A stretch of DNA of 64,000 bases from Biomphalaria glabrata (taxonomy: Eukaryota > Mollusca > Gastropoda > Planorbidae). The stretch is taken from assembly GCF_947242115.1 (NCBI RefSeq), contig NC_074719.1, positions 34,875,769 through 34,939,768 on the forward strand, written 5' to 3'. The notes beneath the pieces are model-generated. The model searched no databases. It had not been told where the DNA came from and worked only from the letters and a program-made list of their open reading frames with translations. Made by a program: the position numbers and the translations under genes. Numbering within the stretch: position 1 is the first letter of the stretch; the number at the start of each line of letters is the position of its first letter. This document shows positions 45,586 to 56,200 of this stretch, piece after piece.

Positions 45586-45995
45586 ATATATTAGAAAAAG
45601 AAGAAGTTCATGTATACATGGCATATTTTGTTCAATAAACCTTTGAGTAACTTCGTTTTGTTACAGAACTATAATTCAGAGCTCTGGGAAAAAAAATCGT
45701 AGAGGGAGGTGAAATTAATTAGAACAATTAGATTCTACTCTATTTCATTCATGATTTACCATAAGTCGACAGAAGACGCAAAAAGAAAAGAGATTTATAA
45801 CATGCAAATACATTTTTAAAAGTTTCAATAGAAATCTTTTTATTTGCCTCTGATAACAAATCGCCACGTCGCTAAATCAAGACAAATATTAGGCTGCAGA
45901 CGTGACCCCCCCCCCCCCCCCCAAAGCGAAAAAAGAAACAGCGTCTCCAACAGGACACTCTGATTTGAGTTCAACCTTACGCATTTGACTTAGAT

Positions 45996-46193
45996 CAGTG
46001 ATTCTCAAAGTGAGGTACGCGTAACGCAGGGATACGGTAAGATTTTGTATGCGCTGCGCCTTATTAACCACGCTGATATTCTTTAAATATTCATTTATCA
46101 TGTTCATTTTTCTTATAAGTGCCAGGCGAGGCGTACTCAGTGTTACAACAATTATAGAAGGGTAAACTTTAGTCAAATGTTTGGGAAACACTG
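45996..46193. mobile_element. hAT-type MITE with perfect 8-bp target duplication
   Basis: 198 bp with ends CAGTGATTCTCAAAG and TTTGGGAAACACTG. It is flanked by ACTTAGAT on both sides (45988-45995 and 46194-46201). The GAGGTACGCGTAACGC motif near the left end matches the right end of the MITE at 19187-19413, so they belong to one family in opposite orientation. The open frame through it is not a gene. Confidence 0.9.
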
Positions 46194-46499
46194 ACTTAGA
46201 TGACACACAGATTTAACACACGTAATGTTTTTATGACACATATACCATCATCACATTGATGTTACTGAATTTGAAACTAAACGTGTCATTTATAAATAGT
46301 TGTCTATTTAAATGTCCGATTTCCTACTATTAGCTTACACTCACTTTATGTGTAAACAAAATGTTTTCATATAGTCCGCCTCTGTATCAGCTGCTTTCAT
46401 ACTGCTGGCGGGTCTAAAGTTTCATTGATGACAGACAGCAGTAAGAAAACTAAACCCTCTCATTTAAAAAAAAAGTTTTAACTCCACCTCTCTATACAT

Positions 46500-46612
46500 T
46501 GGACGTGTTGTCTAAAGGCAAAGTACGCTTGAACTTTGCTTGGCTACCTATCAAGGGGGCTCAAGGTTTGACACCCGACTCGAGCAGAGTTGTGCTTACT
46601 GAGCGCCTTAAG
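46500..46612 (+). mobile_element. SINE family B, first part (interrupted)
   Basis: Contains AAGTACGCTTGAACTTTGCT and AAGGGGGCTCAAGGTTTGA then ACTGAGCGCCTTAAG. It continues at 46876 after a SINE-A insertion. Confidence 0.8.
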
Positions 46613-46875
46613 TTCCCCTTTTAGACCTTGCCATCTTTAGGACAGATGATGTTATGGTCATATGTTTCTGTGGCCAACGGTTAACGAGCAAGGTGACATA
46701 TGTCTAGCACAACGACCTACCGCCTCAGATTTTCCTTAATAAATTCAGGTACCTTTTAGAGCAGGGTTGAATAAGGGGTGCCCTAGAAATTCAAAATCCC
46801 AGTCTTCACCAAGATTCGAACCCTGGACCCCTGGTTCGGAAGCCAAGCGCTTGACCACTCAGCAACCGCCCCCCG
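46613..46875 (-). mobile_element. SINE family A inserted into SINE B
   Basis: The 263-bp body runs from TTCCCCTTTTAGACC to the tRNA head complement GCTTGACCACTCAGCAACCG. The B-box complement AGATTCGAACC is at 46812-46822. Flanks ACTGAGCGCCTTAAG (46598-46612) and ACTGAGTGCCTTAAG (46876-46890) form a 15-bp target duplication with one difference. This orders events: SINE B first, then SINE A. Confidence 0.9.
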
Positions 46876-47168
46876 ACTGAGTGCCTTAAGGCAGCACGGA
46901 AAACCTCCCATATACCAACTGGTCTACAAATGAGATTGGACCATGGCGCTCTAAGCATGCTATAAGCAAAAAAGTTGCGCAATATAAAAGCAATAAATTA
47001 TTATTAATAATTATTTTTACATGTTCAAGCCAATCATCACACCTATCCTCTGCCCGAGATATCATTCATCATATCAACAACGCTCATATGTATCATGGTA
47101 ACTTTCTCAAAACCTGAATACAATTAGACTAAAACAAATAGGTATCTATCTTTTTAATAAAACGATAT
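46858..47168. repeat. Long direct repeat, left copy
   Basis: Matches 50326-50635 over about 310 bp with roughly eight substitutions and one single-base gap (estimated by eye). It holds the last bases of SINE A, the SINE-B tail and unrelated host DNA up to AAAACGATAT. The LINE at 47169-50325 sits exactly between the two copies. Confidence 0.9.
46876..47010 (+). mobile_element. SINE family B, second part
   Basis: Carries GGCAGCACGGAAAACC, AAATGAGATTGGACC, GCATGCTATAAGC and GCAATATAAAAGC, then a TAAT-rich tail. It is also duplicated at 50341-50480 as part of the long direct repeat around the next LINE. Confidence 0.85.
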
Positions 47169-48042
47169 ATATATATGGCTCCTTTTGTCTCGAAAGGCAA
47201 TGGATGCGCCCAAATGAGTCACTGGTTTTGGCTTAATCTTGAGACGGGGCAGAATCTGGTGTGGCTAATCAAGCCAATTCTAGAACGGCAGACTTTGCCA
47301 CAATTCGTACATGTGTATGCCTCTGATTCAGGGCTAGCAGACAGGGCAGCTTTCCTTTTATCCCTCTTGATTAAAGCCGCTTCAATTCTTTTGTTCTCAG
47401 CTAGGGTTTTCCCAGGCCAATCTTAAAACTTCCTGATTGGAGACATGGTCCCTCCAAGAGATGCCCATTATGCGTCTCAGGCAGCGCAAGTGGAAACTAT
47501 TCAATCTGTGCTCTTGGTACATGTATGTTGACCAGCTTTCACTGCCATAAAGGAGAGTGCTCACAACACAGGCGTTGTAGACTAGGATTTTGGTCGCTGT
47601 GGTCAATTTACCATTTTCCCAGACGCGCTTGGAGAGTTTTGTAAATGCTGTGGTAGCTTTTCCTATCCTTTTTGTCAGCTCGATGTCTAAGTCGAGGTTA
47701 CTGACAATTGTTGAACCCAAGTAGGTAAATTCCTGCACCACTGAAAGGGTGTGGTTGCCAATTTGTATTATAGGTATTTCTGCGACGTCTTGTGCCAGGA
47801 TTTCGGTCTTGGAGAGACTTATAGTAAGGCTAAACTCTTGACAACCAGCTGCTAAGGCGTTCACTAGCTTCTGTAGACCTCCTTGTGAGTGAGATACGAG
47901 TGCCGCGTCATCGTAAACAGCAGCTCCCTTATGAAGATACGACGCCTTTTCGTTTTGGCTTTAAGACGTGCCAGGTTAAAGAGCCTTCCATCGGATCTGC
48001 TATGGATATATATTCCGTCTTCCATGGATTTAAAAGCACTGG

Positions 48043-48576
48043 TTAGTACGACTGATAAGAAGATGCCAAATATTGTAGGGGCCAGTACACATCCTTGTTT
48101 ACGCCGCTCTTAATGGAGAATGGCCTGGAGGAAGAACTTTCAAACTGAACAGTGCCCTGCATATTTTCGTGAAAAGCTGACACTAGTTTTCTTAACTTAT
48201 TTGGGCAGCCGTTTCTCTCTAGTACAGCAAACAGACCTCTTCTGCTAACAAGGTCAAAGGCCTTGGTCAAATCAATAAATGCTATGAAGAGGGGCTGCTT
48301 TTGTTCTCTGCTCTTCTCCTGTAGCTGCCGCAGAGAGAAAATCATATCTGTTGTAGATCTACCTGCCCTAAAGCCACACTGCGACTCTGGATAAACACGA
48401 TCTGCCAGGATCTGTAATCGCTTTAGTAATACTCTAGCAAAAGCCTTTCCGACTATGCTAAGCAGTGAGATTCCTCTGTAATTGTTACAATCAGAGCGGT
48501 CGCTTTTATTTTTATAAATTGTAACTATTTTGGAGTATTTCAATTCCTGGGGGACCACTCCTTGTTCCCAGCACAA
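48043..48576 (-). pseudogene. LINE reverse transcriptase, minus copy
   Basis: A 177-codon frame identical in translation to 38464-38997, including the terminal NKDVYWPLQYLASSYQSY caused by the one-base loss after SGV. Downstream, 47889-48113 and 47397-47864 hold the rest (DDAALVSHS box in a shifted frame, YLGSTIVSNLDLDIEL, LLYGSESW). Confidence 0.85.
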
Positions 48577-48728
48577 GCTTAGCAGTTCATGGAGTGGTTT
48601 AATAAGGGCATGTTTTCCAGCCTGAATGACTTAAGAAGGAATGTCATCTCCTCTGGTTGTTTTCCCATGTGCAAGCATGTCAATGACAATGCTCAGCTCC
48701 TTTACTGAGGGCGTTTCGTCTAATTCCG

Positions 48729-50138
48729 TCAAAACTGGAAGTGATAGGAAGTTGGAAACAGCATTTTGTGAGATGACGTTTCAATCTGGTAGAGTTCTGC
48801 ATAGTGTTCTACCCATCGTTCCATTTGCAGCGCACGATCGCTGATAATTGAGCCATCTTTTGACCTGAGCGGAGCACACTTGCTGGTGTGAGGTCCAAAG
48901 GCTTTTCTCATGCCCTCATATAGTCCTCTAATGTTACCACAGTCGGCACAAGATTGAATATCTTCGCATAGCTCCTGCCAGTATTTGTTAGCACATTGTC
49001 TCGCTACTCTTTGGGCATTGTTACGTGCAGCTCTGAGCCTTTTTAAGTTGCTTGGGGTGGGATCCTTCTTGTAGATTAGCATGGCTGCTCTCTTGTTCGT
49101 AGTGGCAGTTTCCATTTCTGGTAGACTAGCTTCAAACCAGTCTACGCTTTTCTTGGTTTTGTTTCCAAAGACCAGTGATGATGTTTGGTAGATTGTATCA
49201 TGCATAAACGTCCAGCTTTTTTCTACCTCAGTCACAGAGAAGTTTTTAAAAGCTTCCTCTAATTTGTTCTCAAATTCGGTGCAAAGATCTGGATTTTTTG
49301 TGCTAGTAGTATTCAGGCGTGATTTTCTTTTTCCCTGTGATGTGTGGATCTTAGTTGGCAGCAGTCTTGTCCGGCAGGACACTAAAGTATGATCAGTATC
49401 ACAATCCGCGCTTTGGTAGCTACGTGTCAGCAGTATATTTCCAATGTCCTTTTTTCGTGTCAGTATCATATCCAGCTGGTGCCAGTGCCCAGACCTAGGG
49501 TGCCTCCATGAGACACAGTGCTGTGTTTTTTTTCTGAAGTATGTGTTGGTAATGCAGAGCTTATGGTATGTGCAGAATTCAAGCAGTCTTTGTCCGTTCT
49601 CATTCATCTTTCCGATTCCAAAAAGCCCAAGACAGTCTGGCCAGGTAGTGTGATCTGATCCTACTCTGGCATTGAAGTCACCTAGAAGGATCATATGTTC
49701 TTTTTGAGGAATGTTTGCAATGGCTTCTTTGAGGTCTTCATAGAACTTGTCTTTGTCCTCCTGAAGCGAGCTTAGTGTGGGCGCATAGGCACTAATTAGA
49801 GTGACTTTTCCAGATGCTGTCATCATACTTATGCTTAGTAGCCGTTCCGAGCCACCAACTGGAGGGACTATCATGGGAAGAAGACTGTTCTTGACAGCAA
49901 AGCCCACACCATGTATTCGAGTCTCATCCTGTGCTTTCACTTTCCAAAAGAAAGTGTAGTCAGTCTCGCGGACCATGCCGTTTTCGGCCAGTCGGGTTTC
50001 TTGCAGTGCTGCAATGTCAATATGTATCCTTTTTAGCTCGTTGTTTATAACTGCCGTCTTCCTTGCATCGTCGATCTGCCTTAGATCATCAGTGAGACCA
50101 GGACACATTGTCCTGACATTCCAAGTGGCCAGTCGCAT
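48729..50138 (-). CDS. LINE endonuclease-linker open frame, 469 codons
   Basis: I choose the ATG at 50138 (MRLATWNVRTM); the open frame extends to 50378 but only through leader and flanking SINE sequence. Motifs: Asn7 in TWNVRTM, Glu47 in LQETR, SAYAP 117-121, GDFNARVG 153-160, HPRSGHWHQLDMIL 213-226 and Asp249-His250 in DTDH. These are the catalytic groups of AP-type endonucleases. A linker follows (VDWFEASLPEMETATTNKRA, DRALQMERWVEHYAELYQ). The frame ends at SYHFQF-stop, where a frame change cuts off the polymerase. It is a broken LINE protein, though the endonuclease itself looks complete. Confidence 0.8.
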   Translation of the reverse strand: MRLATWNVRTMCPGLTDDLRQIDDARKTAVINNELKRIHIDIAALQETRLAENGMVRETDYTFFWKVKAQDETRIHGVGFAVKNSLLPMIVPPVGGSERLLSISMMTASGKVTLISAYAPTLSSLQEDKDKFYEDLKEAIANIPQKEHMILLGDFNARVGSDHTTWPDCLGLFGIGKMNENGQRLLEFCTYHKLCITNTYFRKKTQHCVSWRHPRSGHWHQLDMILTRKKDIGNILLTRSYQSADCDTDHTLVSCRTRLLPTKIHTSQGKRKSRLNTTSTKNPDLCTEFENKLEEAFKNFSVTEVEKSWTFMHDTIYQTSSLVFGNKTKKSVDWFEASLPEMETATTNKRAAMLIYKKDPTPSNLKRLRAARNNAQRVARQCANKYWQELCEDIQSCADCGNIRGLYEGMRKAFGPHTSKCAPLRSKDGSIISDRALQMERWVEHYAELYQIETSSHKMLFPTSYHFQF

Positions 50139-50325
50139 GACAGGGATTTTCTTTTTCAGTTTAATTTTTCTTCTTTTGTTGCTTGGTGCAAGTTTCCAGC
50201 CTACTTGTCGTTTTAAACTAAGCACTAAGCACCCATTAGAGCAGGCAGGCTGTGGCGGATCAGCACGTAACTGACTGGGGGCTGCCCAGGTTGAGGCGGG
50301 CGGTAGCTGATCAGTGATGCGCGAG

Positions 50326-50635
50326 CTCAGCAACTGCCCCCGCCTGAGTGCCTTAAGGCAGCACGGAAAACCTCCCATATACCAACTGGTCTACAAATGA
50401 GATTGGACCTTAGCGCTCTAAGCATGCTATAAGCAAAAAAGTTGCGCTATATAAAAGCAATAAATTATTATTAATAATTATTATTACATGTTCAAGCCAA
50501 TCATCACACCTGTCCTCTGCCCGAGATATCATTCATCATATCAACAACGCTCATATGTATCATGGTAACTTTCTCAAAACCTGAATACAGTTAGACTAAA
50601 ACAAATAGGTATCTATCTTTTTAATAAAACGATAT
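50326..50635. repeat. Long direct repeat, right copy
   Basis: Same content and order as 46858-47168, starting at CTCAGCAACTGCCCC and ending at AAAACGATAT. Because it starts inside the SINE-A head, the duplication occurred after that SINE had inserted. Confidence 0.9.
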
Positions 50636-51130
50636 GCTTAAAATAATAAGCGAAAGAGAGTAAACTATAGATGCATGCTTTCAGATTCTAACGCATCAAT
50701 AAATTTAAGTTCTAACAAGATATGAGAACATTAAAAACTGATATTCGTCATATTGTGGACCCGGATTGTTTGGTATTGCCAAAGATAACTTTGACAACAA
50801 ATCGTCCACTGTATTAAAATTATTCCAATGGGGCTGGTCAATGGCCAATATGTTAAAGTGTCAGTGCCTTTGGTTAGGCCCCAAAGATATGCACTAGAAT
50901 GTACATTACTTATGAAAATTATCCTGGTATTAATTAATATCTGCCAGAGCACAATATTTTTAACCCGCTGGACAGACAGGATTACTTGGAGACGAAATTT
51001 CGAAGCGAATTTCGAATTTAAGCTACTGGAACGACATGAGAGTAACTGAATGAAACTGCTCAAAACTGAGTTTAGCAGAGAAGTGTATTTGCCTCCTTAT
51101 GCCTCTATAGGAGTTCACAAGAAGAGGTAA
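50636..51130. other. Non-coding stretch, nothing recognised
   Basis: No gene. Short open frames on both strands overlap here (110 and 73 codons) without recognisable motifs. Confidence 0.45.
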
Positions 51131-51134
51131 TTAA

Positions 51135-51390
51135 CTCTTTCTCTCCGTATTTATTTTTCCACGTCTCGAAGGAATTCTTCATTTTACTCATTACTATTTC
51201 ACTACCCCTGTTATGATTAGGCTTCAATAGCTTTGTTGTTTGTTATCAGAAAATGTTGTATTTGGTCTAGAATTAAAGGGAAATGCATGCTCTTTTTATA
51301 TAATTCAAAGTCAAGTTTAAAAACTTGAACATTAATTTAATTTAATGATGTCAAAATCAACGATGGTATCGTTGATTAGGAGAGAAAGAG
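51135..51390. mobile_element. TTAA-target MITE (piggyBac-like), long copy
   Basis: Inverted ends CTCTTTCTCTCC / GGAGAGAAAGAG, each flanked by TTAA (51131-51134 and 51391-51394), with 256 bp between. TTAA duplication is the mark of piggyBac-type insertion. The same ends bound a 73-bp element at 60841-60913. No coding capacity. Confidence 0.8.
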
Positions 51391-51394
51391 TTAA

Positions 51395-52483
51395 GTGCCA
51401 AGCAAGTGAGCACAACGTGGGAACTGTTGAAAAGTTGCCCAAAACCTAAGGGGAAACTTTGTTGGTAGCTGATGCTTCTTAATGAACCACAAGCAGAGAT
51501 GAGATGAATCAATGTCCAATTTTTTTTAAATTTAATTATGTATTTACATGCACACAATTTTTGCTCAAATAAATATATACATCTGCGCTAATTGTGTCAG
51601 TCTTATTGTATTCATCTTGTTTCAATAAAAAATTAAATGTCTTCTGACTCTATGTTTGTGATTTAAAACAATAATGATAAGATAACTTTGTGGCTGCTTT
51701 TTGAAAGTTCTCTAATGGAAAGGGATACTGCATAGATCGCAATTGTGATAAATCAAGAATCATCCCTCTACCTTAAATAAAGTCGAAGAAATAGTGTCAG
51801 GAATGGGCCGTCTTCAAACAAATGGGAACTAAACTATTGTACTGTGCTGCGAATAGACCCAAGGAGTGACGAAGACGAGTAGACAAGCTCAAACTATTGA
51901 CAGAGAAGTGTTGGTGGTGTTCCATACCATACACCTCAAACTGATAAACATTTCAAAAACAAAACATCTGCAGTTGGTTAGAGGTTCATTAAACAGAAGA
52001 TTGAAATGTACAAAAGAAATGTTTTCAACATAAGAGACCGGAAAACACAAGAAATCTACGGGGAACATATACATGCTTAACATATATATGCTTAAGTACA
52101 CTAGATAAAACTCACATTTTGTAACCACATTGAGGACTCATTACAAATAGAGAGAATTAAAGGCTTAAGGCCACGAAAGAGAACACTAGCTCTGAAGACT
52201 TGTCAAAGAGTGTGTCAAACTAATGAAAGTGCTAACATGCAGCAAAAGGAATATATATATATATAGAATTTTAAGACTGATACTTTACTCAATAAAAAAT
52301 GAGGCGTGTGTTGTTTCTATACACGAAAAAAAATCCAGAAAACAAAAGACTGCTTATAAAGGATTACAGCTAAATGTCAATTTAGAGAAAATAAAAATCA
52401 CCTATTGAAAAATGCGGAGGGTCCTGGGGTAAAATATGTAACATTTGTTAACATTGTTATCATTATGACATTCAGTAAGTTTG
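51395..52483. other. AT-rich stretch, nothing recognised
   Basis: No gene with a motif; chance frames only. Confidence 0.45.
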
Positions 52484-52588
52484 TCTCTCTCACTCTCTCC
52501 CTCCGTCTCTCTCTCTCTTTCTGTCTCTGTATATCTCTTTCTCTCTCTGTTTTGCTCTCTCTCTTTCTCTCTTTCATTATCTCTCAAC
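52484..52588. repeat. CT-rich low-complexity tract
   Basis: Mostly CTCT/TTTCTCTCTC dinucleotide-type sequence, pyrimidine-rich on the plus strand. The open frames through it (Ser/Leu-rich or Arg/Glu-rich) are artefacts. Confidence 0.9.
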
Positions 52589-52607
52589 GAACTATTAAAA
52601 TTTGTGT

Positions 52608-52827
52608 CACATTCCTCGTCCCATATGCTAGGACAAATTTGTACAAATACTTCTTCTTCCCTAGTGCTATTAGAGCATGGAATAGGTTGCCTGAGCTAGC
52701 CAGGAAAACCAGTGACTTGGCAGAATTTAAGTCATTGGTTAATATGCATAACTAAATGCATGACGCGTAGGACGTAATCATCTTCTTTTTTGAAGTAACG
52801 TCTGTATTATATAAGATAAGATAAGAT
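52608..52827 (+). mobile_element. CR1/L2-like LINE, 220-bp 5'-truncated copy
   Basis: Encodes the last codons LVPYARTNLYKYFFFPSAIR...VNMHN-stop and the 3' UTR of the element at 53191-56703, with about three differences. It ends in ATAAGATAAGATAAGAT. It lies tail-to-tail with the long copy, 363 bp apart. Confidence 0.92.
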
Positions 52828-53259
52828 GTCTCAGTAACGTGTAACATCTTCCTGTATAGCATCCTGTAATCTTTAGTACCGTTTACAAACCCTGGAATCA
52901 GTATTAACTTATGTTTCTTTACAATTCTAATATGAAACGTATTTATGCATGTCATCATTTACTCGAAAGAAACCTACAAATTCAAGACTTTAATATCTTT
53001 CTGTAAAAAATTAACATAGGTGCCCTACAAACACAAAGAGGTATGTTATGTCATCTAGAACCTTTAAGTTTCCATCTTTAATATATGGCTGCTATGTCGG
53101 TCTCATTTGTTAATGAAATTATCTTCTAACCCGAAGTATAAAGTACCCATCTCACCCTAAAGGCTAGTTAAAATATTTATTTGTTTTTATTTATCTTATC
53201 TTATATAATACAGACGTTACTTCAAAAAAGAAGATGATTACGTCCTACGCGTCATGCAT

Positions 53260-56200
53260 TTAGTCATGCATATTAACCAATGACTTAAATTCTGCCAAGT
53301 CACTGGTTTTCCTGGCTAGCTCAGGCAACCCATTCCATGCTCTAATAGCACTAGGGAAGAAGGAGTATTTGTACAAATTTGTCCTAGCATATGGGACGAG
53401 GAATGTGCCTTTATCTTTGTGTCTTTCAGAGTATTTTATTAAATTTTGTTTTTGTATTTGAAGATTATGGTTCAGTGTTTTATGTATTATTGCTACTTTA
53501 CTTTTGATCCTTCTGTCCTGAAGGCTTTCTAAATTTAGTGATTTTACTAAAGGTGTTACTCTAGTCAAATGTGAATATTCGTTTGTTATGAATCGCACTG
53601 CTCTATTTTGTGTCTGTTCTAGTTTCTTAATGTTTTCTTGAGTTGAAGGGTCCCAAACAGAGGATGCATATTCTATTATTGGCCTAACCAAGGTTAAATA
53701 ACATTTTAGTTTTATGTTCTTATTTGATTTATAGAAATTTCTTTTAATAAATCCTAATGCTTTGTTTGATTTTTTTGTAGTTTCATCAATATGTGGATTC
53801 CATGACAGTTTTTCATTTATTAAAACACCTAGGTATTTTGCGTTTTTAGTCTGTGTTACTGGTTTGCCATGGATAAGATAAGTGGAATTAATTTGTTTTA
53901 GTTTTTTTGTTACTCTTAACAACTGACATTTTTCTGGGTGGAAAGACATGCTCCAATTTGATTCCCATTTCTGTAATTCATCTAATTCTCTTTGTAAAAT
54001 ATCTGTGTCTTGTGTTGTTTTTATTGTTCTATATATTATGCAATCGTCTGCAAATAATCTGACTTTTGTTCCTGAAGTAATGCAATTTGGTAAATCATTT
54101 ATGTAAATTAAAAATAGTAGTGGACCCAAGACTGTTCCTTGAGGTACACCTGAGTTTACTGTTATCGGTGTTGATTTAGAGCCATTTATTATTACAGTTT
54201 GTTCTCTCCCTATCAGAAAGTCTTTAATCCACTGATGCAGTGGACCATTAATGCCGAAATATTTTAATTTTTTAAGCAAACTATGGTGGTGAACTTTGTC
54301 AAAAGCCTTAGAAAAATCTAGTAAGATAGCATCTATTTGTTCGCTATTATCTAAACCTTTTGAAAAATCATCAATTAGTCCTATTAGTTGTGTTTCACAT
54401 GATCTATATTTCCTAAAGCCATGTTGGTATGGTGTGAAGACATTATGTTTGTCTAAGTGGTTTATGATGTTGCTACATATTATGTGTTCTAGGATTTTAC
54501 ATGTGATGCTGGTAAGTGATACTGGTCTGTAGTTTCCTGGGTCAGATTTTTCTCCTTTTTTAAATAGGGGGGTGACATTAGCTTCTTTCCAGTCCTTTGG
54601 TACTCTGCCCTGGTTAAGTGAAGCCTGAAAGAGTATTTTGAACACTGGGGCTAGCTCATTACTTAGTTCTTTGAGTAATCTAGCTGGAATACCATCAGGT
54701 CCAGAAGCTTTATTTGGTTTGGTGTTGGCTAATAGTTTTTGAATTCCATTTTCTTGTACTACTATATCTTCTATGTTGTCTACTTGGTTCAAATTCAGTA
54801 ATATGTCTTTGTCTCCTGGGGCTGAGAATGCTGATGCAAAGTATTTGTTTAGAATGTTTGCTTTAGTTTCATTATCATTATGTATTATGTTATGTTCATC
54901 TTTTAATGGCGCTACGCCTGTTGTTTCCATTTTCTTAGACTTAATGTATGACCATAGGTTTTTGTTGTTGTCTTTAGATATTACATTGTTTATGTATTCA
55001 CTCTGCAGCTGTCTGCTTACTTTTTGGGTTAAGTGTTTAATTTTTATATACTTTTTGTAAACTCTTTCTGCATTAGTTTCTTTAAATTTTCTATATAGGT
55101 TTTCCTTCTGTTTACAAAGCTTCTTTAGTCTATTATTAAACCAGCATTTATTTATTTTGTTTGATGTGTATTTAGTTGGTATTTGATTTTCTATAATGCT
55201 TTTAAGATGGTTTTTAATGAAATTCCAGAGGTCATCGACTGGTTGGTTAATGTCTTTTTCTAATAAGAATGTTTGTTGAAAGTTTAATGCAGCTTGGTGT
55301 AGTTGTGTTAGGTTACATTTATTCCAGAGTAAGATTTTTCTTTTGGGTTTTATATTGGCTACTGCTTTTATCTGACTGTGTATTTTTATGATCTCATGGT
55401 CTGATAGACCAGGGATAATATCATAATCAACTACTAATCCAGGTCTGTTGGTTAAGAAGAGATCTAATGTGTTGTTTAATCTAGTTGGCTTTTTAATGAT
55501 TTGATCTAAACTTAGGTTGTGTAAAGTTTCTATGAAAAGCTCATTTATGTCCTTAAGGTTTTGGTGTTTATCTATGGTTAGTGTTTTCCAATTTATATCA
55601 GGTAGGTTGAAATCACCCATAATCCAAAAAACTGCATTTTTATTTGTCTCTTTAAGTGTCGTAATCTGATTACATAGTTCCTGCATGTATTCTAAACTAG
55701 AATTTGGTGGTCTGTAAATGCTGCCTATTATTAGGGATGTTGAGGTGGTATTAATTTTACAAAATGTTGATTCTATATTTTTTGAGTTAGGTAAGGTAAT
55801 TTCTTCTGCTATAAGAGTGTTTTTTATTGCTAAAAGAACTCCTCCATGATTATCAGCCCTATCTTTTCTAAAAATTTCATAATTACTATTGAAAATTTCT
55901 GCATTATAAATTTCAGGATGTAGCCAAGTTTCTGTGCCTGCAATTATGTCTAGTTTCTCACATTCTAATAAAATTTCTAAGTCTGCTGTTTTGTTCCTAA
56001 TGCTTTGAAAATTTATTACTAAGGTTTTAAGGTATTTTGGTGTTACTTCTTTAGTAGGTTTGTTTAGTGAGGCTGTTGTATTAATTTTAGTAGATTTAGG
56101 TTTAACAGGAGTGGATCTGGCTAGTGGTTGGTGAGTTTGATTTGGGATGGTGTTTAGGATGTTGTATGGGTTAGAAGTGTCTGCATCAAAGGAATCAAAC

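Larger units (their letters stand above)
47169..50325 (-). mobile_element. APE-type LINE, minus-strand copy of the inverted pair
   Basis: Same family as 36468-40058, in the reverse direction. The 3' end at 47169 has an (AT)n tail; the 5' end at 50325 coincides with the edge of the long direct repeat. Endonuclease and linker are open for 469 codons; the polymerase has the same breaks as the plus copy (SYHFQF end, DIPS-stop, GVNKD, YDD box). It keeps STLLYGSESWSTYMYQEHRL, missing from the plus copy, but lacks about 254 bp near the C-terminus. The terminal finger region is present at 47179-47400. Confidence 0.88.

Noticed and set aside
50141-50378. Upstream start (MGGFPCCLKAL) for the minus LINE frame
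   Set aside because: The extension reads through LINE leader and flanking SINE sequence from the direct repeat. MRLATWNVRTM at 50138 is the family-like start.
52405-52755. 116-codon frame with Ser/Leu-rich start
   Set aside because: The first part is the CT-rich tract and only the last 50 codons are meaningful, as the end of the truncated CR1-like copy.
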